A program made the position numbers and the translations under genes. A DNA stretch of 64,000 nucleotides from an uncultured bacterium. GTDB taxonomy: Bacteria; Patescibacteriota; Saccharimonadia; Saccharimonadales; Saccharimonadaceae. Below, one piece after another: positions 46,428 to 53,122 of this stretch. The notes below the pieces were generated by a model. That model was not told the origin of the DNA. It saw nothing but the letters and a program-made list of their open reading frames with translations, and did not search any database. The DNA lies in NCBI GenBank assembly GCA_938030735.1, contig CALHIM010000006.1, positions 53,693-117,692 on the forward strand, read 5' to 3'. Every line of letters starts with the position of its first letter. The stretch's first letter is position 1.

Positions 46428-46508
46428 ATGCAAAATATCAATAAAATTAATCAAAACTATAAAAACTTTAGTAATTTATACTACTGTCATAGAATAAAGG
46501 CTGCCTAA
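46428..46508 (+). CDS. Candidate 26-residue mini-ORF
   Basis: ATG with an AAAAAGGAAC site 7-8 nt upstream opens 26 codons (MQNINKINQNYKNFSNLYYC at the start) ending TAA. A GGCTGC/GCAGTC hairpin overlaps its stop and is followed by TTTT, which looks like its terminator. The peptide is Asn-rich and matches nothing I know. It lies just outside the island. Expression is inferred only from these signals. Confidence 0.35.
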   Translation: MQNINKINQNYKNFSNLYYCHRIKAA

Positions 46509-46535
46509 GCAGTCATTTTAATATCTACATTAATA

Positions 46536-46572
46536 CGGGTTAGGAGACTCTAACTCCTGGACTCTTCCATGG
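46536..46572. repeat. Left attachment-site repeat (attL-like)
   Basis: 37 bp matching 53780-53816 at 36 positions (A instead of C at the 26th base). It carries the anticodon-stem to acceptor-stem half of tRNA-Gly but diverges right after CCCG and lacks the CCA end. The last codons of the protease ORF lie in it. Confidence 0.88.
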
Positions 46573-47463
46573 TAGTAGAACCTCAACATTACTAATACCT
46601 TTTTGCGCTACATGATCAGCCCAAGCTTTTTTCACTTCGTTAGCATTAGCACCAGCGAATTTCTCAAGAATTTTCGCATAGTCATTCATCGCCTCACGAG
46701 TTTCAAGATAGTTGCTTGAAGACTTCACAGCTTGGCTTGGTGCTGCTTTTGAAATAACATCTTTTGCAATTTCTTTATCCATTTCTTCTTCTTTCTCTTC
46801 GTTATAATTATTATTTTCGGTTGAATTTTCAGCCTGCTCAACCTCAGGTTCATCGTCTGCTACAACCTCAGGATAAACTGTAGTTGTAGCCTCTTTTTTC
46901 AAAACTTCTGGAGTTTCTTTTTCTTGGCTCATTTCATCACCTTTCAGAGATTTTACGGCCAAAAGCCTTGCTTCTCTGTTAGCTCCGCGGAAAACCAAGC
47001 TCACCTCAATAATCTCAGCGTTACTAATCGTTTCGCTTTCAAAATTATAGTCAAAATCTGACATTGTAATCGAGAACGCATTCGAGAGGTGTCCTTCTTC
47101 AAGAAGTAGCAGCATTTCTTGTGCTATTTCTCGTTTCGAGATACCTGCTTCAAAAATCAGCTCACCATTTTCGTAGAAAGCACTACGCACTGAACCGATT
47201 GTATCCCGAACATCACCAGAATGGTTTAGGATTAATGGAATATCCACCAAATCATTCACTCCTTCTGTTGGAATTGCTCCAGCTCGGATCTCGCCACCTT
47301 GCTTTAAAGGTAGGCGAAGGCTCGCAACGTCCACTTTCTCGTAATGGCGATCTTCGTTCACACTCGATGCTACAAACCTAATTTTTCGCTCCTCATTTTC
47401 TCCCACGGACTTCGAAATTTCAGTTTTCAGCTCCAGTGCTGTTTTCTTAACTTTTTCTGCCAT
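46540..47463 (-). CDS. HK97-type prohead protease with scaffold and capsid-N-terminus-like tail, truncated at attL
   Basis: The first ~165 residues resemble a U35 prohead protease: IRFVASSVNEDRHYE, catalytic-His region LNHSGDVRDTIGSVR and catalytic-Ser region LSNAFSITMSD. A Glu-rich scaffold-like region (about 178-230) follows. A final part (about 230-307; NYLETREAMNDYAKILEKFAG, then NVEVLLP) looks like the start of an HK97 major capsid protein. The last ten codons are tRNA-derived and stop inside the repeat, so the capsid body is missing. An in-frame ATG at 46932 behind AAAGGTG could give a separate scaffold, as in other phages. An AGAGGAAA site precedes the main ATG. Confidence 0.78.
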   Translation of the reverse strand: MAEKVKKTALELKTEISKSVGENEERKIRFVASSVNEDRHYEKVDVASLRLPLKQGGEIRAGAIPTEGVNDLVDIPLILNHSGDVRDTIGSVRSAFYENGELIFEAGISKREIAQEMLLLLEEGHLSNAFSITMSDFDYNFESETISNAEIIEVSLVFRGANREARLLAVKSLKGDEMSQEKETPEVLKKEATTTVYPEVVADDEPEVEQAENSTENNNYNEEKEEEMDKEIAKDVISKAAPSQAVKSSSNYLETREAMNDYAKILEKFAGANANEVKKAWADHVAQKGISNVEVLLPWKSPGVRVS

Positions 47464-47552
47464 ATTTCCTCTTTAAATTTACTATTACATTATAAGTGTA
47501 AATCCAAATAGTCGAGCAGTTAAAATATTTTTTTAAAAAACAACATAAAATA

Positions 47553-47581
47553 TTGACTTTTATACCGAAATACAGTATAAT
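47553..47581 (+). promoter_or_regulatory. Promoter of island small RNA 1
   Basis: TTGACT and TATAAT separated by exactly 17 nt, reading away from the protease gene. Confidence 0.75.
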
Positions 47582-47587
47582 GAAAAT

Positions 47588-47640
47588 ATTAAGAGGCATA
47601 CTCTTGTGCTGGATAGCACTAGGGCGATGCCTCTTTTCTT
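47588..47640 (+). ncRNA. Island small RNA 1 (about 50 nt hairpin)
   Basis: A 9-bp stem AAGAGGCAT/ATGCCTCTT encloses CTC/GGG and then GTGCT/AGCAC with a GGAT loop, the helices being separated by short asymmetric internal loops. A T-rich tail follows. No ORF. It shares this three-helix plan with the units at 47746, 49469 and 49593. Confidence 0.6.
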
Positions 47641-47710
47641 ATTTCTTAATAATTTTATCACCAAGTATTATATAGAATTCAAGATTTCTTATTGAGGTTT
47701 TTCAATATCC

Positions 47711-47739
47711 TTGATTTTTTAGACAACTTATGATATTAT
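47711..47739 (+). promoter_or_regulatory. Promoter of island small RNA 2
   Basis: TTGATT and TATTAT separated by 17 nt. About 35 bp spanning spacer, -10 box and start region are nearly identical to 49434-49470. Confidence 0.75.
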
Positions 47740-47745
47740 TAAAGT

Positions 47746-47803
47746 ATAAAGGAACGGTAATGCGCCCGATTTTGGTTCGGGCATCGCTGCCGTTCTTTTA
47801 CTT
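47746..47803 (+). ncRNA. Island small RNA 2 (about 50 nt hairpin)
   Basis: GAACGG/CCGTTC (extended by A-T pairs) encloses GCG/CGC with a 3-nt bulge, then CCCGA/TCGGG. T residues follow. Same plan as the other three units. Confidence 0.6.
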
Positions 47804-47828
47804 TCTCGCGTCGAAAAATATAGACAAA

Positions 47829-47859
47829 GAAAAACTCGTCAAGAAATTTCCGACGAGTT
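47829..47859 (-). terminator. Terminator of the Panacea toxin-antitoxin operon
   Basis: AACTCGTC/GACGAGTT stem, followed on the - strand by TTTTTCTTT, 46 nt past the end of the toxin-candidate gene. Confidence 0.85.
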
Positions 47860-47904
47860 GTTGAACTGATTTAATTATAGCAGGTTTTGAGGTTTTTGGC
47901 AAAA

Positions 47905-48345
47905 TTAGTCTATTAATTCCTTGATTCTGCCGGGGACGGAGTCGCTATTTTTAATCCCAAAAATTATCTTATCCATATCATCTTCTTCTATGGAGCCATC
48001 TGATATATACTCAAAGTCCTCTAAAACTAGCGATTCTAAGTTTATCTCGTGAACGGTGTTACAATCTATTGCTGTTTTTAGAGGGAAAAAATTATATTTA
48101 CCGCCTTCAATACATACTAATGTGTCTTCAGGATTTCTACCCATTTTATATAATATCGAGTATTTTTTGTCATATTTAGAAGATCCATTAACTAGAAACA
48201 GTTCTCCGCTCTCAGGAGCTCTATATAAAATAACAAAAACATGATGAGTTTCCGAGTCGAAAGGTGGATCGCCTTTATATCGAAATACTAATGATTTTTT
48301 AGCAGTATATTTAAATGCCTCAAATAATTGCTCCTTAGAGAACAT
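47905..48345 (-). CDS. Toxin candidate paired with a Panacea antitoxin (possible PemK/MazF-like fold)
   Basis: This 146-residue protein begins one base after the Panacea gene ends, the order seen in Panacea toxin-antitoxin pairs (antitoxin first). A segment HHVFVILYRAPESGELFLVN followed by FFPLKTAIDCNTVHEINLESL is faintly like the beta-barrel core and closing motif of PemK/MazF endoribonucleases, but I cannot identify catalytic residues. The C-terminus is acidic. The pairing is well supported; the toxin class is a guess. Confidence 0.65.
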   Translation of the reverse strand: MFSKEQLFEAFKYTAKKSLVFRYKGDPPFDSETHHVFVILYRAPESGELFLVNGSSKYDKKYSILYKMGRNPEDTLVCIEGGKYNFFPLKTAIDCNTVHEINLESLVLEDFEYISDGSIEEDDMDKIIFGIKNSDSVPGRIKELID

Positions 48346-48346
48346 T

Positions 48347-48967
48347 TTATTCTCCTAGAACTTTTCTTATAGCTTCTTGATCTCTGTAATATTCTTTTGA
48401 AGCAGCTAGATGGTCTTCATCTATGATATTGAAAAATTCATCATTATCGGGGTTTTCAAAAAAATCTTCATTATTGATTACGACTCTAGTCTTTGGCTTT
48501 GACGTATCGACAAAATGATCTTCAAGTCGTTTCCATTCTGGGTATCTGTGACTTATTTTATCTGCAAGATAGAAATTATCGAACTTACCGAAAGTGCTCC
48601 AGGAGAATTCAATAGCTTCTTTATCAGTTTCGCTTAAGTAGTCATCGTCAATAGATACTCCACCTTCAATCCAGGTGTCTTTCTTGTCTGAATTAAAAAG
48701 TTTCTCTAGAAATGCATACTCATCATCATTAAATTTCCACTCGGTTAATTGAGCAATATCTAGAGCCAATGAAGATACGGGGCCGTGTGTCATAGCATAG
48801 TATGTATCACCAGAAACAAGCCTACCGTATTTTCGTATATGATACCTATCTGCTGCCCAAATAAGTTTAATAAGTTTAACCCTATTAATCTTCGGAATTT
48901 TGGAAACTTTAAAGATATATCCTATTATTTGGGACATCTTTACGACTTTTGTCCTAACCATAGACAT
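48347..48967 (-). CDS. Panacea-domain (DUF4065/SocA-like) antitoxin
   Basis: The first ~75 residues of this 206-residue protein match the Panacea pattern: KLIKLIWAADRYHIRKYGRL, then SGDTYYAMTHGPVSSLALDI. The rest is an acidic helical extension. Panacea domains neutralise many unrelated toxins and are typically encoded next to them, as here. An AAAGGTGG site precedes the ATG by 6 nt, with a promoter at 49018-49047. The two-gene unit ends at the 47829 terminator. Panacea assignment is strong; antitoxin function is inferred from family and layout. Confidence 0.85.
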   Translation of the reverse strand: MSMVRTKVVKMSQIIGYIFKVSKIPKINRVKLIKLIWAADRYHIRKYGRLVSGDTYYAMTHGPVSSLALDIAQLTEWKFNDDEYAFLEKLFNSDKKDTWIEGGVSIDDDYLSETDKEAIEFSWSTFGKFDNFYLADKISHRYPEWKRLEDHFVDTSKPKTRVVINNEDFFENPDNDEFFNIIDEDHLAASKEYYRDQEAIRKVLGE

Positions 48968-49017
48968 ATTATACCACCTTTTACCCTAAAAATCAAGTAT
49001 CTATTATTTACACTCCT

Positions 49018-49047
49018 ATTGTAGCATAAGCGAGATAATAATGTCAA
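49018..49047 (-). promoter_or_regulatory. Promoter of the Panacea toxin-antitoxin operon
   Basis: On the - strand TTGACA and TACAAT are separated by 18 nt, followed by a ~50-nt leader to the antitoxin ATG. Confidence 0.7.
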
Positions 49048-49056
49048 TAAACAAAA

Positions 49057-49085
49057 GCCTCAGCGGCGATTAAACAGACTGAGGC
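49057..49085 (-). terminator. Terminator-like hairpin upstream of the Panacea operon
   Basis: GCCTCAG/CTGAGGC perfect 7-bp stem with a 15-nt loop. On the - strand it is followed by TTTTGTTTATT; it would end the transcript of the degraded gene at 49136. Confidence 0.75.
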
Positions 49086-49135
49086 GGGATATTTTTATTA
49101 TAGTTTGTCCTTCGACAAAACCTTTTGATTTTAAA

Positions 49136-49401
49136 TCAATAATTTAATATGTTCTTAGAACTTAGCACTCCATTTATAAAATTGAAATGTGCATATCGAT
49201 TCTCATACTTACAGCGATATATTTGGCTTTTTCCGAGAGAGCTGTCAGAATCACTATATTTTTCACAAGCTTTCTTGATATCATATATATTCGATAGACT
49301 ATCTATATTTGTGTCAAGTGTTATCTTTTCATATTTTTCGCCAGTTAAGTATAAATTATTGTTGGGTTCTTCCTTGGAAAAAGATATTTCAGTTTTACCA
49401 T
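49136..49401 (-). pseudogene. Frameshifted small ORF (about 88 residues if repaired)
   Basis: After ATG at 49401 (M-V-K), a four-A run breaks the frame. One extra A would give a continuous ORF through KTEISFSKEE, KYEKITLDTNIDS and YENRYAHFNF to TGA at 49136. Without repair no start codon serves this otherwise protein-like frame. It could be a decayed gene or an expressed slippage product. The protein is unknown; it may be remains of an immunity or toxin-related gene, given the neighbours. Confidence 0.5.
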
Positions 49402-49433
49402 AAATTGTCTATAATAATCAAAGTTCAGCAATC

Positions 49434-49462
49434 TTAATTTTTTAGACAACTTATGATATTAT
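49434..49462 (+). promoter_or_regulatory. Promoter of island small RNA 3
   Basis: TTAATT and TATTAT separated by 17 nt; near duplicate of the region 47711-47748. Confidence 0.7.
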
Positions 49463-49468
49463 TGAAGC

Positions 49469-49525
49469 ATAAAACAGCTACGCACCTGGGTCTGGTCCAG
49501 GGAATGCGGGCTGTTTTACTTTTAT
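49469..49525 (+). ncRNA. Island small RNA 3 (about 50 nt hairpin)
   Basis: AAAACAGC/GCTGTTTT encloses CGCA/TGCG, a 3-nt bulge and CCTGG/CCAGG. T-rich tail. Same architecture as unit 2 with different stem sequences, that is, covarying helices. Confidence 0.6.
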
Positions 49526-49557
49526 TATCGTTAATGAAGCTATCTCTAAAAAGAATA

Positions 49558-49586
49558 TTGACTTTTTAGCTTAAATATGATAAGAT
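49558..49586 (+). promoter_or_regulatory. Promoter of island small RNA 4
   Basis: TTGACT and TAAGAT separated by exactly 17 nt. Confidence 0.7.
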
Positions 49587-49592
49587 CTAAAT

Positions 49593-49662
49593 AGTAAGGC
49601 TTACAAAAATAAATAGACCAGCGGTCGTGTCCTGCATAGGACTCGGCGAGCTGGTCTATTTT
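49593..49662 (+). ncRNA. Island small RNA 4 (hairpin, also terminator of the MuF gene)
   Basis: AAATAGACCAGC/GCTGGTCTATTT encloses TCG/CGA and GTCCT/AGGAC with a GCAT loop. The + strand T tract reaches the stop codon of the convergent MuF gene; A/T tracts on both sides let it terminate both transcripts. Confidence 0.6.
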
Positions 49663-51572
49663 TAGTCTATAATCTCGTTATTCAATATCTTGTATATTTC
49701 TTCAATCTTAAACTGCTTTTGTCTTCTCCTTATTTCCGTAGCTAAATCTTCAAAATTGTATTTTTCATCATCTATATCAAGAATTACACCAAAAGCTCCT
49801 TGTTTACGCGCTTTTCTTAATTGATCTTCTACTGAACGCGGGCTCGATACTTTCTTAATCTCAAATTTTTTATCATCAACTAATAAGTCTGGAGTTTTTA
49901 TGCCATCTGGCTTTTCAACTCGCCTAATCGCTAAAGGTGTCTTTTTTGTTTGTGCTGAAAAGATTTGTGCAATCTCTTTTTCTCTTTGGTTTAATGGTGG
50001 CTCAGTTTCAAAACTAAAGCCTTTCCAACCCTTACCATAAACCTCATTAAATTTCTCAGCTGGTAATTCTTCAATTTCAACGCTCCGCCAAGGCTCACTA
50101 TTATTTTCTTCAATCCCAAATTTCTCCACACAAGAACAGTTCGGGTGAGCACCAGCCGTGTCGATATCAGCATAATCATTAACACGGATTTTTGATTTAC
50201 CAATTAGAATTCCACCCTTTTTAACATAGCTTTCAGTTACATTAACTCGTCTGCCGTCCATTCCACGGCAATATTTACAAGGGTTAGCGCTCACCACCAC
50301 CCACTCTTTATAAATCTGCACGCCAGATTCATTCTGAATTTGCACACCAGCCTCCACACCAGCCAAACCGTGCGCTCGGTGTGTTTCAGTGCGAGCTATT
50401 CGCTGAATTCGCCACTCTTCAGTTTTTGTTATATCTCGCAAGCTACGAGCTAACTGTTCCTTATTCCAGTCTTCTGTCTCAGCTTGAGCAACTCTATTCG
50501 CAATCGATCTAGCAGTATCTTCACTAAAACTCTTGGTAAAATCAGTTATCATTTTGTCATAATGTTTTTTCAGCTTGTCAGAAATCTTAAATTCGGTTAG
50601 TTCGTCCGTTGATATATTATTTTGCTTTAATATTGAAACAAAATCACTCCAAGCCACCACACCACGCGTTACCAGCACACTCAGCAATATCACCTTTATT
50701 CTTTGCTTGAACTTCTCACGGTCTTTATCGCCAAGGTTAAAATCTTCAAAATCACTATCAATAGCTCGCTTAATCTGCTCATTGGTCATATCACGAAAGA
50801 CAGTTTCCAGTACATTTTGGTCTTTATCTTTTTGTTTTTCGTTTTTTGTTTTCGTATCAGCTTTTAAACAGTGATGATCTCCGCACTCATTGCAGACATG
50901 CGCGCTTTTTGCGTTTAAATCTTCTGGCACTTCAATTTCTTCACCAGCCTTGATTAGCTCTTTTTGCTCTTCATCGTTAAGAGTAAACTGAACTTCAATG
51001 TCAAAATCTCGGTCGTTCTTAATTTTTACAAGATTCATCTCTTCTCCTTTCTTAATTTCTTTATCACTGAAAAGTATACTTGCACTACTCTCGCTCAACG
51101 CTACAAATTGATCCATTCCTTTAATGTAAGGGTCTGCAACCAATCCTACGTGTTTTAAAAATGCGCCAACATATTTTCCAGTTCGTTTATCCAAATAATC
51201 TTCGCTAAATCCCATTGATACATCAGGAATTAGTCGTTTTTCGATTTTATCAGCCGTGTCATTATCTCGAATTTCAATTAAGGCATCAATTCCATCATCG
51301 GTAATCTTCAAATCCTTAACTTCGCCTCGGTTCAACTCCGCCAACTCAATGCTGTCTTTTGGGTGGCCAAGCGGAACTGGCACAACACCATATTTTCCAC
51401 TTTTGAAATTTCCAACCATTTCATCTGCAAATTTCTTGTCAAGGATCATCTTTCCGTTTCCGTTTGGGTTCACATATTCGCCAAACTTACAAATCTGTTT
51501 CCAGAACTGCTTATATTGGCTCGAATCTTCACTCAGCCGAATCTCCAAATCTCTATTTATAAAAATATACAT
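49662..51572 (-). CDS. Mu gpI-like protease - MuF head-morphogenesis - CdiA-like nuclease toxin fusion
   Basis: This 636-residue polypeptide has three parts. About residues 1-165 resemble Mu gpI-type maturation proteases (PLGHPKDS with His; IPDVSMGFSEDY with Ser). After a Cys/His patch (CNECGDHHC, about 225-240), residues about 260-500 form a MuF/SPP1-gp7-like domain (RIARTETHRAHG, NPCKYCRGMDGRRV, HPNCSC). The last ~80 residues carry TPDLLVDDKKFEIKKV and EDQLRKARKQGAFGVILDI, the pattern of CdiA-type tRNA-nuclease toxins. MuF proteins with C-terminal toxins are known in temperate phages; the fused protease is unusual. The start at 51572 follows AAGGAG; an internal in-frame ATG at 51038 also has AAGGAG. 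Confidence 0.82.
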   Translation of the reverse strand: MYIFINRDLEIRLSEDSSQYKQFWKQICKFGEYVNPNGNGKMILDKKFADEMVGNFKSGKYGVVPVPLGHPKDSIELAELNRGEVKDLKITDDGIDALIEIRDNDTADKIEKRLIPDVSMGFSEDYLDKRTGKYVGAFLKHVGLVADPYIKGMDQFVALSESSASILFSDKEIKKGEEMNLVKIKNDRDFDIEVQFTLNDEEQKELIKAGEEIEVPEDLNAKSAHVCNECGDHHCLKADTKTKNEKQKDKDQNVLETVFRDMTNEQIKRAIDSDFEDFNLGDKDREKFKQRIKVILLSVLVTRGVVAWSDFVSILKQNNISTDELTEFKISDKLKKHYDKMITDFTKSFSEDTARSIANRVAQAETEDWNKEQLARSLRDITKTEEWRIQRIARTETHRAHGLAGVEAGVQIQNESGVQIYKEWVVVSANPCKYCRGMDGRRVNVTESYVKKGGILIGKSKIRVNDYADIDTAGAHPNCSCVEKFGIEENNSEPWRSVEIEELPAEKFNEVYGKGWKGFSFETEPPLNQREKEIAQIFSAQTKKTPLAIRRVEKPDGIKTPDLLVDDKKFEIKKVSSPRSVEDQLRKARKQGAFGVILDIDDEKYNFEDLATEIRRRQKQFKIEEIYKILNNEIID

Positions 51573-51592
51573 GCATTTCTCCTTAAATATAA

Positions 51593-51614
51593 GCTCGCTC
51601 AAGTCGTAGCGAGT
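51593..51614 (-). other. Hairpin in the leader of the MuF-toxin gene
   Basis: ACTCGCT/AGCGAG stem with an 8-nt loop about 15 nt upstream of the AAGGAG site. On the + strand it is followed by TTTCTTTTTTT, so it could also be a + strand terminator. Confidence 0.5.
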
Positions 51615-51640
51615 TTCTTTTTTTGAAAAATGGCAAAAGA

Positions 51641-51668
51641 AAATACGGCCTTAGCGAGCCGTATATTA
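51641..51668 (-). terminator. Terminator after the Tox-PL unit
   Basis: ATACGGC/GCCGTAT stem with an 8-nt loop, followed on the - strand by TTTTCTTTTG. It would separate the lysis/Tox-PL transcript from the MuF gene. Confidence 0.75.
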
Positions 51669-51712
51669 TGTTTTTATTATAGCATGTTTAATTGGGGCTG
51701 TAAAGGTAAAAA

Positions 51713-51904
51713 TTATTCTTTTTTATCTTCACCCCAAAAATAGCCAAATTTATCTTCTATCTCAGAAAAGCGTTTAAAATCCGGATCATTTTCGTCCACT
51801 CCGATCTCAGCTGCTGCATAGACTTTTTCGATAGAGCCATCACCACTAACCCCATAATACCACCAATCTATATCTAAAAAGTGCTCTGGATCGTAAACTG
51901 CATA
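51713..51904 (-). other. In-frame 63-codon continuation of the Tox-PL gene behind a UGA
   Basis: The frame continues open past the TGA at 51905 for 63 codons and ends in TAA. The product would be aromatic- and Asp/Glu-rich (DIDWWYYGVSGDGS, DKFGYFWGEDKKE), not random sequence. It has no ATG start of its own in frame. It may be the amputated C-terminus of the toxin protein, a readthrough extension, or the remains of a fused immunity domain. Confidence 0.5.
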
Positions 51905-52654
51905 TCATTTTTTATCTTGATAGTTTCCCAAAAATACAGATTTTAGCCCCTTATCCTTTAAATCATCCTTACTCTTACCTTTCATAATCAATTTTAGCAT
52001 ATCTTCGTTAATTTTACGATCGTCAATCCTGAACAAAAACATCTTTCGCTTATTTTTATCTAAACGCCAAAACTGTTCAGCAGTAAAAGTCTTGCCTATT
52101 TGAGGATCAATAAATATTGCGCCCTTACGAGTATTTTCGGCAACAATAGTGTGACCAGTTCTATCTTTAGACCACCACCAAGAAATTTGAAACCTTGAGC
52201 CTATATCTGAATCTTCAATAAAGTCGAGAACGTTACCAAAATCAGCATCTTTGATTGTAATATTTTCTCCACGCTTTATCTCGATATAGTTTCTAAGAAT
52301 ATCTTTATCTTCCAAGCTCCATAGCTCTTTCATCTTTTCAACATTTCCCAGCTTCACCGAACCTCGCAAATTCCCTAAAGCCTCAACATCATAGCCCCTT
52401 CTTCGCATTTCATAAGTCGGAACGCATCGCTGGCAGTTTATCTGATATTCTCGCCAAACTTCAACACTTGGTGATGGTTCAAAGAAACCGATGCTATCTA
52501 AATATTCATTAAAATCTTCATCAAATATATCGCCTGCGATCGTAGCGTAGTTTTTGCCGTCACAATCGACATCTTCAATGTATGCTTTTTCTTTCAAGAC
52601 GATTTCAAAGAACAACTCTTTAATTTGTTGGTCTGTTAATTGGTTGTTATTCAT
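51905..52654 (-). CDS. Tox-PL (papain-fold, glutamine-deamidase-type) toxin-domain protein
   Basis: This 249-residue protein contains a Tox-PL core. NCQRCVPTYEMRRRGYDVEA (about residues 73-92) holds the nucleophilic Cys region, GHTIVAEN (about 168) the catalytic His, and IDPQIGK (about 181) the Asp/Gln. Such domains are effector tips of polymorphic toxins and modify or cleave target proteins. The N-terminal ~65 residues are acidic and helical and may be the trafficking part. An AAGGAG site precedes the ATG, and the gene follows the transglycosylase by 19 nt. The frame continues beyond its TGA (see 51713-51904). Confidence 0.82.
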   Translation of the reverse strand: MNNNQLTDQQIKELFFEIVLKEKAYIEDVDCDGKNYATIAGDIFDEDFNEYLDSIGFFEPSPSVEVWREYQINCQRCVPTYEMRRRGYDVEALGNLRGSVKLGNVEKMKELWSLEDKDILRNYIEIKRGENITIKDADFGNVLDFIEDSDIGSRFQISWWWSKDRTGHTIVAENTRKGAIFIDPQIGKTFTAEQFWRLDKNKRKMFLFRIDDRKINEDMLKLIMKGKSKDDLKDKGLKSVFLGNYQDKK

Positions 52655-52673
52655 ACAATTCTCCTTATGTTGG

Positions 52674-53090
52674 TTAGTTCATAAATTTCAAGTAAGATCC
52701 GTTGTTGTATGCTGACCATGCTCGGTAGCCCTGTGATTGCCAGATTTTGAAAGCAATCTCGGTGTTCTTGGCCGGATTTGCTAGAATATCTCGGCTATGG
52801 CCGTGAACACTGTTGATTTGGAATAATCCGTAGTCGTAAGTTCCGTTTGTGTTTAATCCGGAATTATCCGACCTTGGATTGCAATTACTCTCCGCTTGAG
52901 CGATCGCCAGCATGACTTTTGAGTTCCACGGGTATTTTTCAACTATCTCTCGAAACTCTTCGCACCGACCAGCAACCTGTGAACTCGCAATTTTGGGCGA
53001 GGGCTGAACTCGAACCTCCACAGTTCGAGCTGAGCTTGGTTGTTTAGTCGCAGCTTCGAGAGTTGATTTTAATTGTGGCGAATTCGCCAT
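52674..53090 (-). CDS. Phage-type lytic transglycosylase (SLT domain)
   Basis: This 138-residue protein has a Pro/Ser-rich N-terminal linker (about residues 1-45) and an SLT/lysozyme-like domain: VMLAIAQAESNCNP with catalytic Glu, then YDYGLFQINSVHG and AWSAYNNGSY. It cleaves peptidoglycan glycan strands for lysis or for injection. No signal peptide is visible, so it probably depends on the holin-like protein upstream or is a virion component. The start is the first ATG in frame; its ribosome site (AGGT) is weak. Confidence 0.87.
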   Translation of the reverse strand: MANSPQLKSTLEAATKQPSSARTVEVRVQPSPKIASSQVAGRCEEFREIVEKYPWNSKVMLAIAQAESNCNPRSDNSGLNTNGTYDYGLFQINSVHGHSRDILANPAKNTEIAFKIWQSQGYRAWSAYNNGSYLKFMN

Positions 53091-53122
53091 ATTTAAACCT
53101 ATCGGATTCGATACCTTTGGAC

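Noticed and set aside
49149..49403. 84-codon + strand ORF in the island
   Set aside because: It is the shadow of the - strand protein-like frame, has no ribosome site, and its composition (hydrophobic, Ser/Phe-rich) is typical of an antisense reading.
47588..49662. Integron attC sites as an explanation for the four hairpins
   Set aside because: attC sites need GTTRRRY/RYYYAAC boxes and extrahelical bases at set positions. None are present, no integrase is nearby, and each hairpin has its own promoter.
47588..49662. Self-cleaving ribozymes (twister, hammerhead) for the same hairpins
   Set aside because: The conserved internal-loop nucleotides of those classes are not found in any of the four copies.
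51905..51907. UGA as a sense codon in this organism
   Set aside because: gatB and other standard genes end naturally in TGA at the expected length, so the host uses UGA as stop. The in-frame UGA is specific to the toxin gene.
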